64,000 nt of DNA from Methylomonas rivi (GCF_024505165.1 NZ_JANIBK010000002.1:1-64000); one strand, 5' to 3'. Numbered from the stretch's first letter, positions 24,787 through 35,956 are shown. The notes: generated by a model not told the origin, from the sequence alone. Program-made: numbers and translations.

Positions 24787-27700
24787 TTACTCAATAGTCA
24801 AACTCCGTTTTAGTAACGCGGCAAACTGCTCGGCCGGTAGCGGCTGGCTGAATAAATAGCCCTGCATTTCATCGCAGCCTTGCTGATTCAAGAAAGTCTG
24901 TTGTTCTATGGTTTCGACTCCTTCGGCGATAGTTTGCAACCCCAGGCTCCTGGCTAGACTGATCACGGCACTGACGATGGCTTTGTCCTCGGCGTCGGTG
25001 CCGATATCGCGCACAAAGGATTGGTCGATCTTGAGCTTGTAGACCTTGAATTTTTTCAGATAACTCAGCGAGGAATAACCGGTGCCGAAATCGTCGATAG
25101 CCATGCGTACTCCGCGTTCATGCAGATTGTCGATCAAATCGATGGCGCTTTCCGGATTCAGCATTGCCACGCCTTCGGTCAATTCCAATTCCAGATAGTC
25201 TGGCGCCAAGCCTTCTTGCTCCAACACGCGCGTGACCAAGTCCGGCAGTTCTCGGTTGCGGAACTGTACCGCGGATAAATTGACGGCCATCACCAATGAG
25301 CCCAGTCCCTCGGCTTGCCAGGCCTTAGCCTGCCTCACGGCACTACGCAACACCCATTCTCCGATCGGCAGAATCAATCCGCTATCTTCCGCAACCGGTA
25401 TGAACTCCGCCGGCGAGACCATACCTAAAGCCGGATGCCGCCAACGCAACAAGGCTTCCGCGCCGATGATACGGCCGTCGAACATCGAAACTTGCGGCTG
25501 GTAATAGACCTGCAATTGCTCGAGTGTCAGCGCGTGGCGCAAGGCATTTAACAATAGCAGATTACGCGTTGCTCTCGCCTGCATCTCCGGCGTGAAAAAC
25601 CGATAGCCTTGGCGGCCTTCCTGTTTAGCGCTGTACATCGCGGCATCCGCGCTTCTGAATAATGTTTCCGGATCCTCGCCATCGCCGGGATAAAGCGCAA
25701 TACCGATCGATGCGGTCAGCGTCAAGTTATAGTGCCCGATCGAATACGGCTCCGCGATGGCATCCAACAGTTTTTGCGCCACCAAGGCGGCTCCGCTGGC
25801 ATCGATGCCCGGCAACAGCAAAATGAATTCATCCCCACCCAGGCGCGTGACGGTATCCTCCTCCCTCAGCAATCGGCGCAAACGATCGGCGAGCTTAACC
25901 AACAGAGCGTCGCCGACGCTATGGCCCAGCGTGTCGTTAATATCCTTGAAGCGGTCGAGATCGAGAAACATCAAAGCCAAATATCCATGACCGCGTTTGA
26001 CCAGGCTAACGGCATACCTGACGCGGTCGTCCAACTGAGCCCGATTGGGCAAACCGGTCAATGGATCGAAGTTAGCCAGCAGTTCGATGCGCGCCTGTGC
26101 CAGCTTGCGTTCGGTGATGTCTTGCACCGTGCCGACACCCGCTAAACAGTTACCGGCCGCATCGAACTCCAATTCTGCCCGCTCTTCCACCCAGCGAATG
26201 TCGCCCTTTACGACAATGCGGTGCTCGATGCGGTAAGGCGCGCCTTTCAGCGCGGCTTGCCAGGCATTATTGAGATGGTCCAAATCATCCGGATGCACAT
26301 GGGATAGGAATAATGGGTAGTCCACCGGAATATCCGAGGATAATCCGAAAATGCGATAGGTTTCCGCCGACCACTCCAAACTGCCTTGCCCCAAATCCAG
26401 ACGCCAACTGCCGATTTTGGCCACGGCCTGCGCCCGATTCAGGTTGGCTTCGCTACGCAGCAGTGCCAGCTCGGTCTGCTTTATCGCCGTTATATCCTGA
26501 TAGACGCCCAGTACGCCCATGGTTTGCCGCTCGGAGCTCAGCAAAGGCACTTTGGAAGTTCTCAACCAGATAGCCTCGCCACCCGGCTTGGTCAAGGGCT
26601 CTTCATAAAAAAGCTTGGGCACGCCGGAACTCATCACTTGGCGATCATCGTTTCGATATAACTCGGCCAGCTCCCGCCACGCCAATTGAGTGTCGTTCTT
26701 GCCGATGATGTCCCGGGGACTGTCGGCGCCCGCATCGCGGGCAAAGGCCGGATTACAGCCCAAATACGTCAATTCCGAATCTTTCCAAAAAATACGCAGC
26801 GGTACCGTGTCGATGATGGTCCGCAGCAAATTACGGGAGTCCGCCAATTCCGCCAGCGCTTGCCTACGCTGACTTTCTCGTTCAAGGTTATCGAGGGCAT
26901 AATCGATGTCCATCGCCATTTCCACCAACAGGTTACGCGCATCTGCGTCAAAGGCGTTGACGGTGGCGGCATAAAGCGTCAGCGCCCCAACCACTCCGCC
27001 ATTTCCATGCAAAGGCAGCGCGGCCGACGCTTTCCAGTCGAACTTGGCACCGCGCTCGCGCCAGGGGGCGGTAGCGGGGTTTTGTTGAAAATCCTGGCAC
27101 CAGAAAGGACGGTTGTCGCGCATGGCCGTGCCGGTTGGCCCGCTACCGAACGGATTATCGGGATCGATCGAGATCTCGATGTCTTGTAGATAATCGGCGT
27201 CATTGCCATACCAAGCCACGGGCTTGATTTTCCCGCTCTCACTATCCAGCCAACCAATCCAGGCCAGCTTCATGCCGCCGAAGGTCACCGCGGCGCGACA
27301 GATTTCCGAAAACAGCTGCTGCTGGTTACCGCAACGCACGATAGCCTGATTGCACTGGCTCAAGGCGGCATAGAGTTGCGTCAAGCGCTGATTTTTGGCT
27401 TCGGCCTGCCGGTGTTCGGCATCGAGTTGGGCCAGCTGGACTTGCGTTTCGGACACCCACGCCATGATGTTGTTTTTCCTGCCGCGGCCGGCCGGAATCA
27501 CCGATGAAAAATCGCCGCTGCCCAGGCGGACAAGAGCGTCATGCAGTTGATCAAGCGAGCCGCCCAAAATGTTGAATAAACTCCGATAAGCCCGCCATAA
27601 CATCAGCACCAACAATAGGCCGAACGCGATGAACACCCCTCTCAATAGTCCGGCTTTAAACAATGCATTTTGAACCGCCGCCGAGGTACGGCTATCCACA

Positions 27701-28305
27701 CTCCGATAGAACTCATCAATCAACCGCATAATCTCGGCCTTGGCTTGATAATACGCCGTATCTTGCAGCATCAGGTTCGCTCGGTTCCGATCGGCCTCGG
27801 TTGGCGAAGAAACGGACTCGAGCTGCTGCATCACGGCATATTCGGTGCGAGCAAGCGCGTCCGATTTGTCTTTGGCTTCAGCCAACTTCGCAAATTCGGC
27901 TTCGGTGAATCCGGCCTGTCGCATCAGGTCCAACAAGGGAATATTCCTTGAGCTGTCCGGCCTGGGCCGGCGATCGTCCTGTAACACCAAATCCCAATAG
28001 ATCAAATGATAATCAACCGGTCTTGCCTGCTTGCCGTCACGGATATCGAGGATTTCTTGAAAGTGGCGTTTATGGATGGGGTCGCCGGTTGCTACATAAC
28101 TGCGAACCGTCCGTGTCAAATCGTCGGACGATTGGCGCAATTCGTCCGCCAACAAAAAAGATTGGAACCGTTGTTCGTTGGCTACATCGATTTGTTTTTC
28201 GGAGCGGACATAGATCGCAAACACAACCGCGAATACGATGAACATCGCCATGGTCAGCCAAAGACCGGCGGAGAATCGGAACAAATACTGCTTGAGAGAC
28301 GTCAT
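24787..28305 (-). CDS. GAF-PAS-PAS-GGDEF-EAL membrane c-di-GMP enzyme
   Basis: A 1172-residue protein. A first helix (about 12-32) and a second (about 218-240) enclose a helical periplasmic sensor rich in charged residues, followed by a HAMP-like linker, a GAF domain (about 320-470), two PAS domains (about 490-610 and 625-745), a GGDEF domain and an EAL domain. The cyclase signature is intact (RLGGDEFILLLPG) and so is the phosphodiesterase one (GAEALLRWRHP), with the later DDFGTGYSSL loop. Both activities are therefore possible. It is divergently transcribed from another GGDEF gene over a 296-bp spacer, so the pair may share control. Confidence 0.93.
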   Translation of the reverse strand: MTSLKQYLFRFSAGLWLTMAMFIVFAVVFAIYVRSEKQIDVANEQRFQSFLLADELRQSSDDLTRTVRSYVATGDPIHKRHFQEILDIRDGKQARPVDYHLIYWDLVLQDDRRPRPDSSRNIPLLDLMRQAGFTEAEFAKLAEAKDKSDALARTEYAVMQQLESVSSPTEADRNRANLMLQDTAYYQAKAEIMRLIDEFYRSVDSRTSAAVQNALFKAGLLRGVFIAFGLLLVLMLWRAYRSLFNILGGSLDQLHDALVRLGSGDFSSVIPAGRGRKNNIMAWVSETQVQLAQLDAEHRQAEAKNQRLTQLYAALSQCNQAIVRCGNQQQLFSEICRAAVTFGGMKLAWIGWLDSESGKIKPVAWYGNDADYLQDIEISIDPDNPFGSGPTGTAMRDNRPFWCQDFQQNPATAPWRERGAKFDWKASAALPLHGNGGVVGALTLYAATVNAFDADARNLLVEMAMDIDYALDNLERESQRRQALAELADSRNLLRTIIDTVPLRIFWKDSELTYLGCNPAFARDAGADSPRDIIGKNDTQLAWRELAELYRNDDRQVMSSGVPKLFYEEPLTKPGGEAIWLRTSKVPLLSSERQTMGVLGVYQDITAIKQTELALLRSEANLNRAQAVAKIGSWRLDLGQGSLEWSAETYRIFGLSSDIPVDYPLFLSHVHPDDLDHLNNAWQAALKGAPYRIEHRIVVKGDIRWVEERAELEFDAAGNCLAGVGTVQDITERKLAQARIELLANFDPLTGLPNRAQLDDRVRYAVSLVKRGHGYLALMFLDLDRFKDINDTLGHSVGDALLVKLADRLRRLLREEDTVTRLGGDEFILLLPGIDASGAALVAQKLLDAIAEPYSIGHYNLTLTASIGIALYPGDGEDPETLFRSADAAMYSAKQEGRQGYRFFTPEMQARATRNLLLLNALRHALTLEQLQVYYQPQVSMFDGRIIGAEALLRWRHPALGMVSPAEFIPVAEDSGLILPIGEWVLRSAVRQAKAWQAEGLGSLVMAVNLSAVQFRNRELPDLVTRVLEQEGLAPDYLELELTEGVAMLNPESAIDLIDNLHERGVRMAIDDFGTGYSSLSYLKKFKVYKLKIDQSFVRDIGTDAEDKAIVSAVISLARSLGLQTIAEGVETIEQQTFLNQQGCDEMQGYLFSQPLPAEQFAALLKRSLTIE

Positions 28306-28601
28306 GGTGTCTTTTAGATTATTAGGCGTTGGATATTGCCTGCAAAAAACATCAAATTCGATATTGTTTTAATGCTTATTCTATGTGAATTAGAAAGGCG
28401 GATACGAATATTAATGGCCTCGGGCCAGGGATGAACGGATCGAGCGGGCAAAACAGCCGCTCAAGTTCGCTCAGCGACAAGCCCGTATATTCGGCTTCTA
28501 AACTTCCCTTGTGTAGGTAACGACTTACAATCGGCTTCGGATATACTGTTGCTCATTGCATCCCCGCGTGTTTGACCGTTAAAGGATTGTTTTTTAATTC
28601 T

Positions 28602-30506
28602 ATGCCTTCGCTTTCCCGAATCCGAACCATTGCCAGCGCCTTATTCTCTCACCCGGCGCATGCGGCCTACCTTGCACCCATCCTGGTCGGCATCGGCTAT
28701 TATCTTGGCGCGGTGCTCGGCGTTAAGGCTTCGATCATGTCGGAAGGCATCGCCATTCTGTGGCCGCCGAATGCGTTTTTACTGACGGCATTGCTGCTGT
28801 CGCCGCCACGGTACTGGCCCGCCTTCGCATGCGCCATCGTTCCCGCCGAAATTTTGGCGGACTGGCCGACTTTCAGCATAAAACAAGCACTGATGTTTGC
28901 AGCGGTCAATATTCTGGAAGCCGTCCTGACCGCTGTTTTTCTGAAACATAGCATCGGCCTGCCGGTCAAGCTGGATCGCCTAAGGCATGTCGCATTATTC
29001 GGTTTTTTTGCCCTGGTCTTGGCCAGCGGCTTGGCGGCCCTGCTGGGAGCCGCCGTTTATACGGCAACGGCCGACGGCGAGGTTTCTTACTGGGCGAATT
29101 GGCGCATCTGGTGGTTTGGCGACGGCTTGGGACTGTTGATTATCACGCCGGTATTGCTGAGCTGGTTTCAGCCTCAAATCCAAGACAAACCCTCACCTAC
29201 GGCCAAACGCCTGCCCGAAGCCGCGCTGTTGCTGGTTACAACCATTGCCGTGGGTATATGGATATTTTCTCAATCCGAGTATTTGACCAACCAATTTCCG
29301 ATCAGCCCCATGCTGTTGCTGCCGATGACGATTTGGGCCGCCGGGCGTTTCGGCATGCGCGGGGCGGCTTCGATCAATCTGCTGATTGCCGCCATCAGCA
29401 TTTATTGCACCATCAATCAGATGGGCCCATTCGTCTCGATGCAGGCGGCCGACAATGTACTCCGATTGCAGGAATATATTGCCGCCTTGGCTTTATCGTC
29501 GCTGACACTGGCCGCGCTACTGCAGGAACTGAATTTACAAAACGAGCAGCTCAAAATTCTGGAACGCGCCATAGACGCCGTCAACGACGGCATTCTGATC
29601 GCCGACGCCAGAGCAAAGGATAACCCGATTATTTACGTCAACAGCGGTTTCGAAGCTATTACCGGTTACCGGGGCGACGAAGTCAAGGGCAGGAATCCGC
29701 GTTTTTTGCAGGCAGGATTCGATCCGGCCGTGCTCGACAGAGTCAGGCAGGCCATTGCCGGCCGGCGGCAGGTACGCGCCTTATTAAGAAACCGCCGGAA
29801 GGACGGCTCGATTTTCTGGAACAATATCATCATCGATCCCGTGTGCGACGACAGAGGCCAGGTCAGCCATTTCATCGGCATTCAGCATGACATTACCGAC
29901 ATCATGGAAACCGAAACCGCCTTGCGTAGTGCCAGGGATGAACTTGCAGAGATTAATCGCGATCTGGAACAACGCATAGAACAACGCACCCGAGAACTTC
30001 AACAAGCCAATCGGAAACTTGAAGGCTTGGCCGCAACCGATCCGTTGACCGGGGCCTATAACCGCCGCTATTTCTTAACGCATGCCGGCGAGGAACTCGA
30101 GCGCGCTATTAGGCATCGGCGCCCGCTGTCGGTTATTGCCATCGATATCGATCATTTCAAATTAATTAACGATCAACACGGACATGTTACCGGCGACAAA
30201 ATATTGGTCGCGTTGACCGAAACCGCTAAAAACGCGCTGCGTCCCGCCGATATTTTCGCCCGCTTTGGCGGCGAGGAATTTTTTATTCTGTTGCCGGAAA
30301 CCCTACTGGACGAAGCCGTCAACGTTGCCGAACGCCTGAAAGCCAGGATATTGGAGCTCCGGGTTGCGGATGTAGGCTTTACCGTCAGTATCGGCATCGC
30401 CCCATGGGCGGACGACACCGACATTGAGCCGTTGCTGGAGCGCGCCGATCAAGCCTTGTATGCCGCCAAAAACCAGGGCCGCAACTGCATTCGTATCGCG
30501 GCCTAA
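28602..30506 (+). CDS. MASE1-PAS-GGDEF diguanylate cyclase
   Basis: Synthesises c-di-GMP. From the ATG at 28602 it has 634 residues; a TTG at 28572 would add ten. Eight to ten hydrophobic segments in the first 300 residues form a MASE1 sensor (SEGIAILWPPNAFLLTALLL, WWFGDGLGLLIITPVLL). A PAS domain follows (about 315-440) and a coiled-coil signalling helix leads to a GGDEF domain with the active signature FGGEEF. The N-terminal WPPNA/GDGLG wording is the MASE1 hallmark also seen, truncated, in the first gene of the window. No EAL domain is present. Confidence 0.92.
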   Translation: MPSLSRIRTIASALFSHPAHAAYLAPILVGIGYYLGAVLGVKASIMSEGIAILWPPNAFLLTALLLSPPRYWPAFACAIVPAEILADWPTFSIKQALMFAAVNILEAVLTAVFLKHSIGLPVKLDRLRHVALFGFFALVLASGLAALLGAAVYTATADGEVSYWANWRIWWFGDGLGLLIITPVLLSWFQPQIQDKPSPTAKRLPEAALLLVTTIAVGIWIFSQSEYLTNQFPISPMLLLPMTIWAAGRFGMRGAASINLLIAAISIYCTINQMGPFVSMQAADNVLRLQEYIAALALSSLTLAALLQELNLQNEQLKILERAIDAVNDGILIADARAKDNPIIYVNSGFEAITGYRGDEVKGRNPRFLQAGFDPAVLDRVRQAIAGRRQVRALLRNRRKDGSIFWNNIIIDPVCDDRGQVSHFIGIQHDITDIMETETALRSARDELAEINRDLEQRIEQRTRELQQANRKLEGLAATDPLTGAYNRRYFLTHAGEELERAIRHRRPLSVIAIDIDHFKLINDQHGHVTGDKILVALTETAKNALRPADIFARFGGEEFFILLPETLLDEAVNVAERLKARILELRVADVGFTVSIGIAPWADDTDIEPLLERADQALYAAKNQGRNCIRIAA

Positions 30507-30610
30507 GTTCTAAAGCCTGGACAATCGCCTCGTCCCATGCAAGAACGCTTGCTTGCCGTACAGGACGCCGTGAATACTTCCCTGCAGGCGTTCCCCACTT
30601 TCACGGCAAA

Positions 30611-30871
30611 CTAGCGCGATATTTCGCTCCCGAATTCAATCCCGGTTTGCACCAAGAAATCCCGAATCCCTTCCTCGTCGAACGGCCATCCCAGTTCCGA
30701 GCCGCTCGGCGGATGCAGCAATACCGGTATGCGAATCGCATAGCGTTGCTGCCATTGTTCGCCGGCCATGATGTCTTGCTTCTCAAAACTCAAACCGGTC
30801 CGCAATAGCAAACCCTCGGCGTCCTCGCACAAATGGCAGCCCTCGGTACCGAATAAAACCAAGTCGGCCAT
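30611..30871 (-). CDS. DUF836 glutaredoxin-like protein
   Basis: An 86-residue thioredoxin-fold protein starting at 30871, where the ATG overlaps the upstream UPF0114 stop by one base (TGATG). The redox motif is CHLC in the first loop (FGTEGCHLCEDA), and the cis-proline segment reads RIPVLL. DUF836 members are small glutaredoxin-like proteins; some may reduce disulfides or carry metal. Coupled translation with a membrane protein of UPF0114 suggests a joint function that is not known. Confidence 0.85.
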   Translation of the reverse strand: MADLVLFGTEGCHLCEDAEGLLLRTGLSFEKQDIMAGEQWQQRYAIRIPVLLHPPSGSELGWPFDEEGIRDFLVQTGIEFGSEISR

Positions 30872-31371
30872 CAGTGTTTGGAAATTTTGTCCAGGTAACC
30901 CATGATGAAAGCCGAAACCACCAAGGTAAGGTGAATGATTACATACCAGAGCATCTTCTCGTTGTTGATATTTTCCACTTCCATGAACACTTTCAACAAG
31001 CGGATCGACGAAATGGCCACGATGGAAGTCGCCACTTTCAGCTTTAACGAGCCGTAATCGTGCGTGCCCAGCCATTCCAGCTTTTCGGCCTCGCTGCCGA
31101 TATCCAGCCGGGAGACGAAGTTTTCGTAGCCGCTGAACATCACGATCAGTGTCAAACTGCCGACCAGGGTCAAATCGATAAAGGTCAGCAATTTGAGGAT
31201 GATCTGGCCTTCGTCGATGTCCAGAACATGGGGGATGAAATGGTACAGCTCTTGAAAGAACTTAACCGCCAGCACCAACAGGATCAGGCTCATGCCCAGA
31301 AAAACCGGCGCCATGATCCAGCGGCTGGCATACATCAGGCGTTCCATAAAATGTTCGAGGCGTAATTGCAT
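30871..31371 (-). CDS. UPF0114 (YqhA-type) inner-membrane protein
   Basis: A 166-residue protein with four predicted membrane helices (about 18-40, 57-80, 108-125, 137-160) and the family signatures [16 protein letters not shown] and [23 protein letters not shown]0114 is widespread in proteobacteria and uncharacterised; topology suggests a small transporter or channel. It lies 15 bp after metH on the same strand and overlaps the glutaredoxin gene, so metH, this gene and the glutaredoxin may form one transcript. Confidence 0.9.
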   Translation of the reverse strand: MQLRLEHFMERLMYASRWIMAPVFLGMSLILLVLAVKFFQELYHFIPHVLDIDEGQIILKLLTFIDLTLVGSLTLIVMFSGYENFVSRLDIGSEAEKLEWLGTHDYGSLKLKVATSIVAISSIRLLKVFMEVENINNEKMLWYVIIHLTLVVSAFIMGYLDKISKH

Positions 31372-31385
31372 GCGGTTTACCGTGG

Positions 31386-34300
31386 TTAATGGTGTAAATG
31401 CGCGGCCAACCAGCGCTCGGCGACTTCAATATTGATTCCTTTACGTCTGGCGTAATCCTGCAACTGGTCTTGGTCTATCTTGCCGACATTGAAATATTGC
31501 GACTCGGGATGCGAGAAATACCAACCGCTGACCGCCGCGGTAGGGTACATGGCGAAATTTTCGGTCAATTCGATGGTCGTCGACTCGGTCACGTTCAACA
31601 GCTCGAACAACTTGGCTTTCTCGGTATGATCGGGGCAGGCCGGGTAACCGGGAGCAGGGCGAATGCCCTGATAAGCCTCCTCGATCAAGGCATGGTTTTC
31701 GTGCGTTTCGTCCGCGGCATAGCCCCAATAATCCTTGCGGACCGCTTGATGCATGTATTCGGCAAACGCTTCCGCCAAGCGGTCGGCCAAGGCTTTCAGC
31801 ATGATGCTGCTGTAATCGTCGTGATCCTGTTCGAATTCGGCCAGCTTGGTTTCGATGCCGATACCGGCCGTCACGGCAAAGCCGCCCATATAATCGGCGA
31901 TACCGCAGCCGACCGGCGCGATAAAGTCGGACAGACAGTAGTTGGGCCGTCCCGGCGCCTTGACGTTTTGCTGACGCAAATGATGCAGCACTTCCCGTTG
32001 CTGGCTACGGCTGTCGTCGGTGTACAGCACGATATCGTCATCGACGCTGTTGGCCGGAAAGAAACCGATCACGGCTTTGGCGGTCAGCCATTGTTCATCG
32101 ACGATGCGTTTCAGCATGGCCCGGGCGTCTTCGAACAGCTTGCTTGCTTCCTGGCCGACCACCTGATCGCTCAGTATGGCGGGATAACGCCCGGACAATT
32201 CCCAGGTCTGGAAAAACGGCGTCCAGTCGATATACGAAACCAAGCTATCGAGGGGAAAATGATCGATAACCCGGATTCCGAGGAATTTGGGTTTTACCGG
32301 TTGATACCCTGCAAAATCGAATTTATTATGCCGGGCTTTTTGCAGATCGAGCTGCGGGTTTTTGGCATGGCGGCCTTTGTGCCGTTCGCGCACCTGCTCA
32401 TATTCTTCGCGGGTTTTTGCCACGAAATCCGCTTTCAAGTCCTCGCTGAGCAGGGCGCTGACCACCCCCACGCTACGGGAGGCGTCGGTAACGTAAATAG
32501 TCGGATGCCGGTAATTCGGTTCGATTTTGACGGCGGTATGCGCGCGCGAGGTGGTGGCGCCGCCTATCATCAGCGGAATGCTGAAACCCTGGCGCTGCAT
32601 TTCCTTGGCCACATGCACCATTTCATCCAGCGATGGGGTAATCAGGCCGCTCAGACCGATCACATCGACTTTTTCTTCGCGGGCGGTTTTTAAAATGGTG
32701 TCGGCCGGCACCATTACCCCCAAGTCAATGACTTCGTAGTTGTTGCATTGCAACACCACGGAGACGATGTTCTTGCCGATGTCGTGCACATCGCCTTTTA
32801 CGGTGGCCATCAATACCTTGCCGTTGGTTTGACGCACGGAACCGTCCACTTCGGCATCCATGAACGGCATTAAATAAGCCACGGCTTTTTTCATGACCCG
32901 GGCCGATTTCACCACCTGCGGCAGGAACATCTTGCCTTCGCCGAACAAGTCGCCGACCACATTCATGCCGTCCATTAGCGGCCCTTCGATAACATGCAGG
33001 GGTTTTTCCGCTTCCTGCCGAGCCTGTTCGGTGTCTTCATCGATGTAATCGGCAATGCCTTTCACCAAGGCATGCTCCAAGCGTTTTGTGACCGGCCATT
33101 CGCGCCATTCCAGGGTTTCCTGCTTGGCGGCCTGGCCGCTGCCGCGATATTTTTCGGCGATTTCCAGCAGCTTTTCGGTGCCTTCCGGGGTGCGGTTCAG
33201 GATCACGTCTTCGACGGCGTTACGCAATTCTTCCGGAATGTCGGCGTAAATCGCCAATTGGCCGGCGTTGACGATGCCCATATCCATGCCGGCTTGCACC
33301 GCGTGATACAAAAATACCGCGTGGATGGCTTCGCGCACCGGATTGTTACCGCGAAACGAGAACGACACGTTGGAAACGCCGCCGGAAATCAAGGCATGCG
33401 GCAAGGTCTGCTTGATGATACGGGTGGCTTCGATGAAATCGACGCCGTAGTTGTTGTGTTCCTCGATGCCGGTGGCGACCGCGAAAATATTGGGGTCGAA
33501 GATGATGTCTTCCGGCGGGAAGCCGATTTGTTCGGTCAGAATTTTATAAGCGCGGCCGCAAATCTCCACCTTGCGCGCCATGGTGTCCGCCTGGCCTTGT
33601 TCGTCGAAGGCCATCACGATCACCGCCGCGCCATAGCGGCGCACCAGTTTGGCCTGTTCGATGAATTTGTCCTCGCCTTCCTTGATCGAGATGGAGTTGA
33701 CGACCCCCTTGCCCTGAATGCATTTCAGGCCGGCTTCCAGAATTTCCCATTTCGAGGAATCCAGCATGATCGGCACCTTGGCGATATCCGGCTCGGCGGC
33801 GATCAAATTCAAAAACCGCACCATGGCGGCTTTCGAATCCAGCATGCCTTCGTCCATGTTGATGTCGATGATCTGCGCGCCGTTTTCGACTTGTTGCTTG
33901 GCGACTTCCAGAGCATCTTCGTAACGCTCTTCGACGATCATTTTCTTGAAGACCGCGGAACCTGTGACGTTGGTGCGTTCGCCGACGTTGACGAACAAGG
34001 TCTCGGGACCGATGCTCATGGCTTCCAGTCCGGCCAGATGGCAGCGCTTTTCCTGCTCGGGAATTTGCCGCGGCGGGTATTTGCTAACGGCCTTGACGAT
34101 GGCGCGGATGGTGTCCGGGGAAGTGCCGCAACAACCGCCGATGATATTCAAATAGCCACTGGCCGCCCAGTCGGCCAGTTCGGCGGCCATTTGTTCAGGC
34201 GTTTCGTCGTATTCGCCGAATTCGTTGGGCAAGCCGGCGTTGGGGTGGGCGGAGACGTAAGTATCGGCAATGCCGGATAATTCCTCGATGTATTGGCGCA

Positions 34301-35057
34301 ATTCCCGAGCGCCCAACGCGCAGTTGAAGCCGATTGAAATCGGTTGCACATGTTTCAACGAATACCAAAACGCGGCGGCGGTCTGCCCGGACAACGTGCG
34401 GCCGGAGGCGTCGGTGATGGTGCCGGAAATCATCACCGGCAATTTATAACCGAGTTTGTCGAAAGTTTGTTCGACCGCGAATATCGCCGCCTTGGCATTC
34501 AGGGTATCGAAGACGGTCTCGATCAGAATGATGTCCGCCCCGCCGTCTATCAGGCCTTGAGTGGCTTCGCTGTAAGCATCGACCAAGTCGTCGAAGCTGA
34601 TATTGCGGAAGCCGGGATCGTTGACATCCGGCGACATGGAGGATGTGCGATTGGTAGGCCCCAATACGCCCGCGACAAATCGCGGTTTGTCCGGCGTCGA
34701 TGCGGACATTTCGTCCGCGGCCTGCTTGGCCAAGCGCGCGGAAGCGATATTGATTTCATAGGCCAAGTCTTCCATGCGATAGTCGGCCATGGCTATCTTG
34801 GTGGCGTTGAAGGTATTGGTTTCGATAATGTCGGAACCGGCCTCGAGATAGGCCTTATGAATGGCCTTGATGATGTCCGGTTGAGTCAGCGACAACAGAT
34901 CGTTATTGCCTTTAAGATCGCTATCCCAATCGGCAAAACGCGCCCCTCGATAGTCCTTTTCTCCCAGCTTATAGCTCTGTATCATGGTGCCCATGGCCCC
35001 ATCCAGATATAAAATCCGTTGTTTTAATTGCTGGTTTAATCGTTGTATGCTGTTCAT
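31386..35057 (-). CDS. metH: cobalamin-dependent methionine synthase MetH
   Basis: Transfers a methyl group from 5-methyltetrahydrofolate to homocysteine through enzyme-bound B12. The 1223-residue protein has the full module order: homocysteine-binding barrel (zinc Cys in GFNCALG and GGCCGTSPD), pterin-binding barrel (about 355-620), cap and B12 domain with the histidine motif [10 protein letters not shown], and the C-terminal activation domain with [15 protein letters not shown] and SHPESQYF for S-adenosylmethionine-dependent rescue. Length equals E. coli MetH. It is divergent from the DUF2970 gene across 80 bp, and I see no B12 or SAM riboswitch in that short spacer. Confidence 0.97.
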   Translation of the reverse strand: MNSIQRLNQQLKQRILYLDGAMGTMIQSYKLGEKDYRGARFADWDSDLKGNNDLLSLTQPDIIKAIHKAYLEAGSDIIETNTFNATKIAMADYRMEDLAYEINIASARLAKQAADEMSASTPDKPRFVAGVLGPTNRTSSMSPDVNDPGFRNISFDDLVDAYSEATQGLIDGGADIILIETVFDTLNAKAAIFAVEQTFDKLGYKLPVMISGTITDASGRTLSGQTAAAFWYSLKHVQPISIGFNCALGARELRQYIEELSGIADTYVSAHPNAGLPNEFGEYDETPEQMAAELADWAASGYLNIIGGCCGTSPDTIRAIVKAVSKYPPRQIPEQEKRCHLAGLEAMSIGPETLFVNVGERTNVTGSAVFKKMIVEERYEDALEVAKQQVENGAQIIDINMDEGMLDSKAAMVRFLNLIAAEPDIAKVPIMLDSSKWEILEAGLKCIQGKGVVNSISIKEGEDKFIEQAKLVRRYGAAVIVMAFDEQGQADTMARKVEICGRAYKILTEQIGFPPEDIIFDPNIFAVATGIEEHNNYGVDFIEATRIIKQTLPHALISGGVSNVSFSFRGNNPVREAIHAVFLYHAVQAGMDMGIVNAGQLAIYADIPEELRNAVEDVILNRTPEGTEKLLEIAEKYRGSGQAAKQETLEWREWPVTKRLEHALVKGIADYIDEDTEQARQEAEKPLHVIEGPLMDGMNVVGDLFGEGKMFLPQVVKSARVMKKAVAYLMPFMDAEVDGSVRQTNGKVLMATVKGDVHDIGKNIVSVVLQCNNYEVIDLGVMVPADTILKTAREEKVDVIGLSGLITPSLDEMVHVAKEMQRQGFSIPLMIGGATTSRAHTAVKIEPNYRHPTIYVTDASRSVGVVSALLSEDLKADFVAKTREEYEQVRERHKGRHAKNPQLDLQKARHNKFDFAGYQPVKPKFLGIRVIDHFPLDSLVSYIDWTPFFQTWELSGRYPAILSDQVVGQEASKLFEDARAMLKRIVDEQWLTAKAVIGFFPANSVDDDIVLYTDDSRSQQREVLHHLRQQNVKAPGRPNYCLSDFIAPVGCGIADYMGGFAVTAGIGIETKLAEFEQDHDDYSSIMLKALADRLAEAFAEYMHQAVRKDYWGYAADETHENHALIEEAYQGIRPAPGYPACPDHTEKAKLFELLNVTESTTIELTENFAMYPTAAVSGWYFSHPESQYFNVGKIDQDQLQDYARRKGINIEVAERWLAAHLHH

Positions 35058-35137
35058 TGGCGGGAATAAATCGATGTTAATTCTGAATGGGCCGTAACAG
35101 CCGCATTGTTTTTTGAACCTTGGAAATTGAGGAAATC

Positions 35138-35326
35138 ATGTCCAAACCCAATCTACTACATGTTGTAAAAAGCGTTCTTGCCGCCGCAATTGGCGTACAA
35201 AGCGACAAAAATCGGGAAGTGGATTTCAAGCACGGCTCGCTGCCCGCCTATATCATTGTTGGCTTGATTGGGACAGTGTTATTTATTTTGGCTATTGTAA
35301 CGATAGTATCGCTGGTTACCGGTTGA
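35138..35326 (+). CDS. DUF2970 single-span membrane protein
   Basis: Start chosen at 35138, preceded by TGAGGA; an in-frame ATG six codons earlier lies within the ribosome binding site. The 62-residue protein has the DUF2970 pattern: SVLAAAIGVQSDKNREVDF followed by a C-terminal transmembrane helix (about 38-60). Members are small inner-membrane proteins of unknown function in beta- and gammaproteobacteria. A strong bidirectional terminator follows. Confidence 0.85.
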   Translation: MSKPNLLHVVKSVLAAAIGVQSDKNREVDFKHGSLPAYIIVGLIGTVLFILAIVTIVSLVTG

Positions 35327-35344
35327 TCTTGGGGGCTTTTAACG

Positions 35345-35374
35345 AAAAAAGCCCAAGAAAACTTGGGCTTTTTT
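35345..35374. terminator. bidirectional intrinsic terminator
   Basis: AAGCCCAAG and CTTGGGCTT pair around a four-A loop, with an A-run on the left and T-run on the right, so both the rightward DUF2970 transcript and the leftward 139-residue membrane-protein transcript meet a hairpin plus U-tract. Confidence 0.9.
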
Positions 35375-35389
35375 CAGGCCGCCAACAAG

Positions 35390-35809
35390 TTAATTGCCGG
35401 AAGTTTTAAAGCTGTTTTTAATGCTTTCGAACATTTCCTTAACGCCGCCGAACAGATTGGCGGGCGTCGGAGCTTCTTTAAATATAAACAAAGAGCGGAT
35501 CACCGAAACCGCCAAAAAGCCGGCGATAGGCGGTAATAATTCGAAAATTACCGGCATAATCCATCCCCCCGCGCCTTCCTGAGTTTTACGGTCGCCAACG
35601 CTGGTTAATTCGCGGTCATACTCGCCGCCAACGTCTCTGCCGTCCAAACCGTCGATAATCATGATGTTGATGTTGTAGAACAGCACCTGAACCACCAAAT
35701 AGACGATGGCGCAAATGCCCACCCACATCAACACATTATCTTTTTTCGCTTTCATCAGTGATTGATAAACCCAGATCACTGTCAAAACCATAATAATACC
35801 GCCAATCAT
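35390..35809 (-). CDS. three-helix membrane protein of unknown function
   Basis: I do not recognise this 139-residue protein. It has hydrophobic segments at about residues 1-18, 26-50 and 82-110, a polar loop rich in Gly, Asp and Glu between the second and third (GLDGRDVGGEYDRELTSVGD), and a short Lys/Ser-rich tail. AAGGGGAAAG lies just before the ATG at 35809, a good ribosome binding site. It is divergent from the 42-residue membrane protein gene over 212 bp that contain a near-consensus promoter for the latter. Confidence 0.7.
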   Translation of the reverse strand: MIGGIIMVLTVIWVYQSLMKAKKDNVLMWVGICAIVYLVVQVLFYNINIMIIDGLDGRDVGGEYDRELTSVGDRKTQEGAGGWIMPVIFELLPPIAGFLAVSVIRSLFIFKEAPTPANLFGGVKEMFESIKNSFKTSGN

Positions 35810-35928
35810 ATCTTTCCCCTTAATTAACTGTTTTTATTTTTGTAAAGTCAGTCTGAAACTTCATACTACCATAAACCAACGCATTGGCAATTTGTGGCGG
35901 CATCTTTACTTAAATAGCTATCAATCGC

Positions 35929-35956
35929 TTGACATTAAAGTCAGCTAAAGTAACAT
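35929..35956 (+). promoter_or_regulatory. strong sigma-70-type promoter for the 42-residue protein
   Basis: A perfect TTGACA (35929-35934) is followed after 16 bases by TAACAT (35951-35956), giving an untranslated leader of about 60 bases before the gene at 36022. This is the best promoter match I noticed in the window. Confidence 0.6.

Noticed and set aside
31398-34280. Long plus-strand open frames (431 and 428 codons) across metH
   Set aside because: They lie opposite the well-supported metH gene; their composition (His-, Phe-, Gly-rich) is that of an antisense shadow of a GC-rich gene and they match no family.
35058-35137. Possible B12 or SAM/SAH riboswitch before metH
   Set aside because: The spacer to the divergent gene is only 80 bp and shows no B12-box or other riboswitch core.
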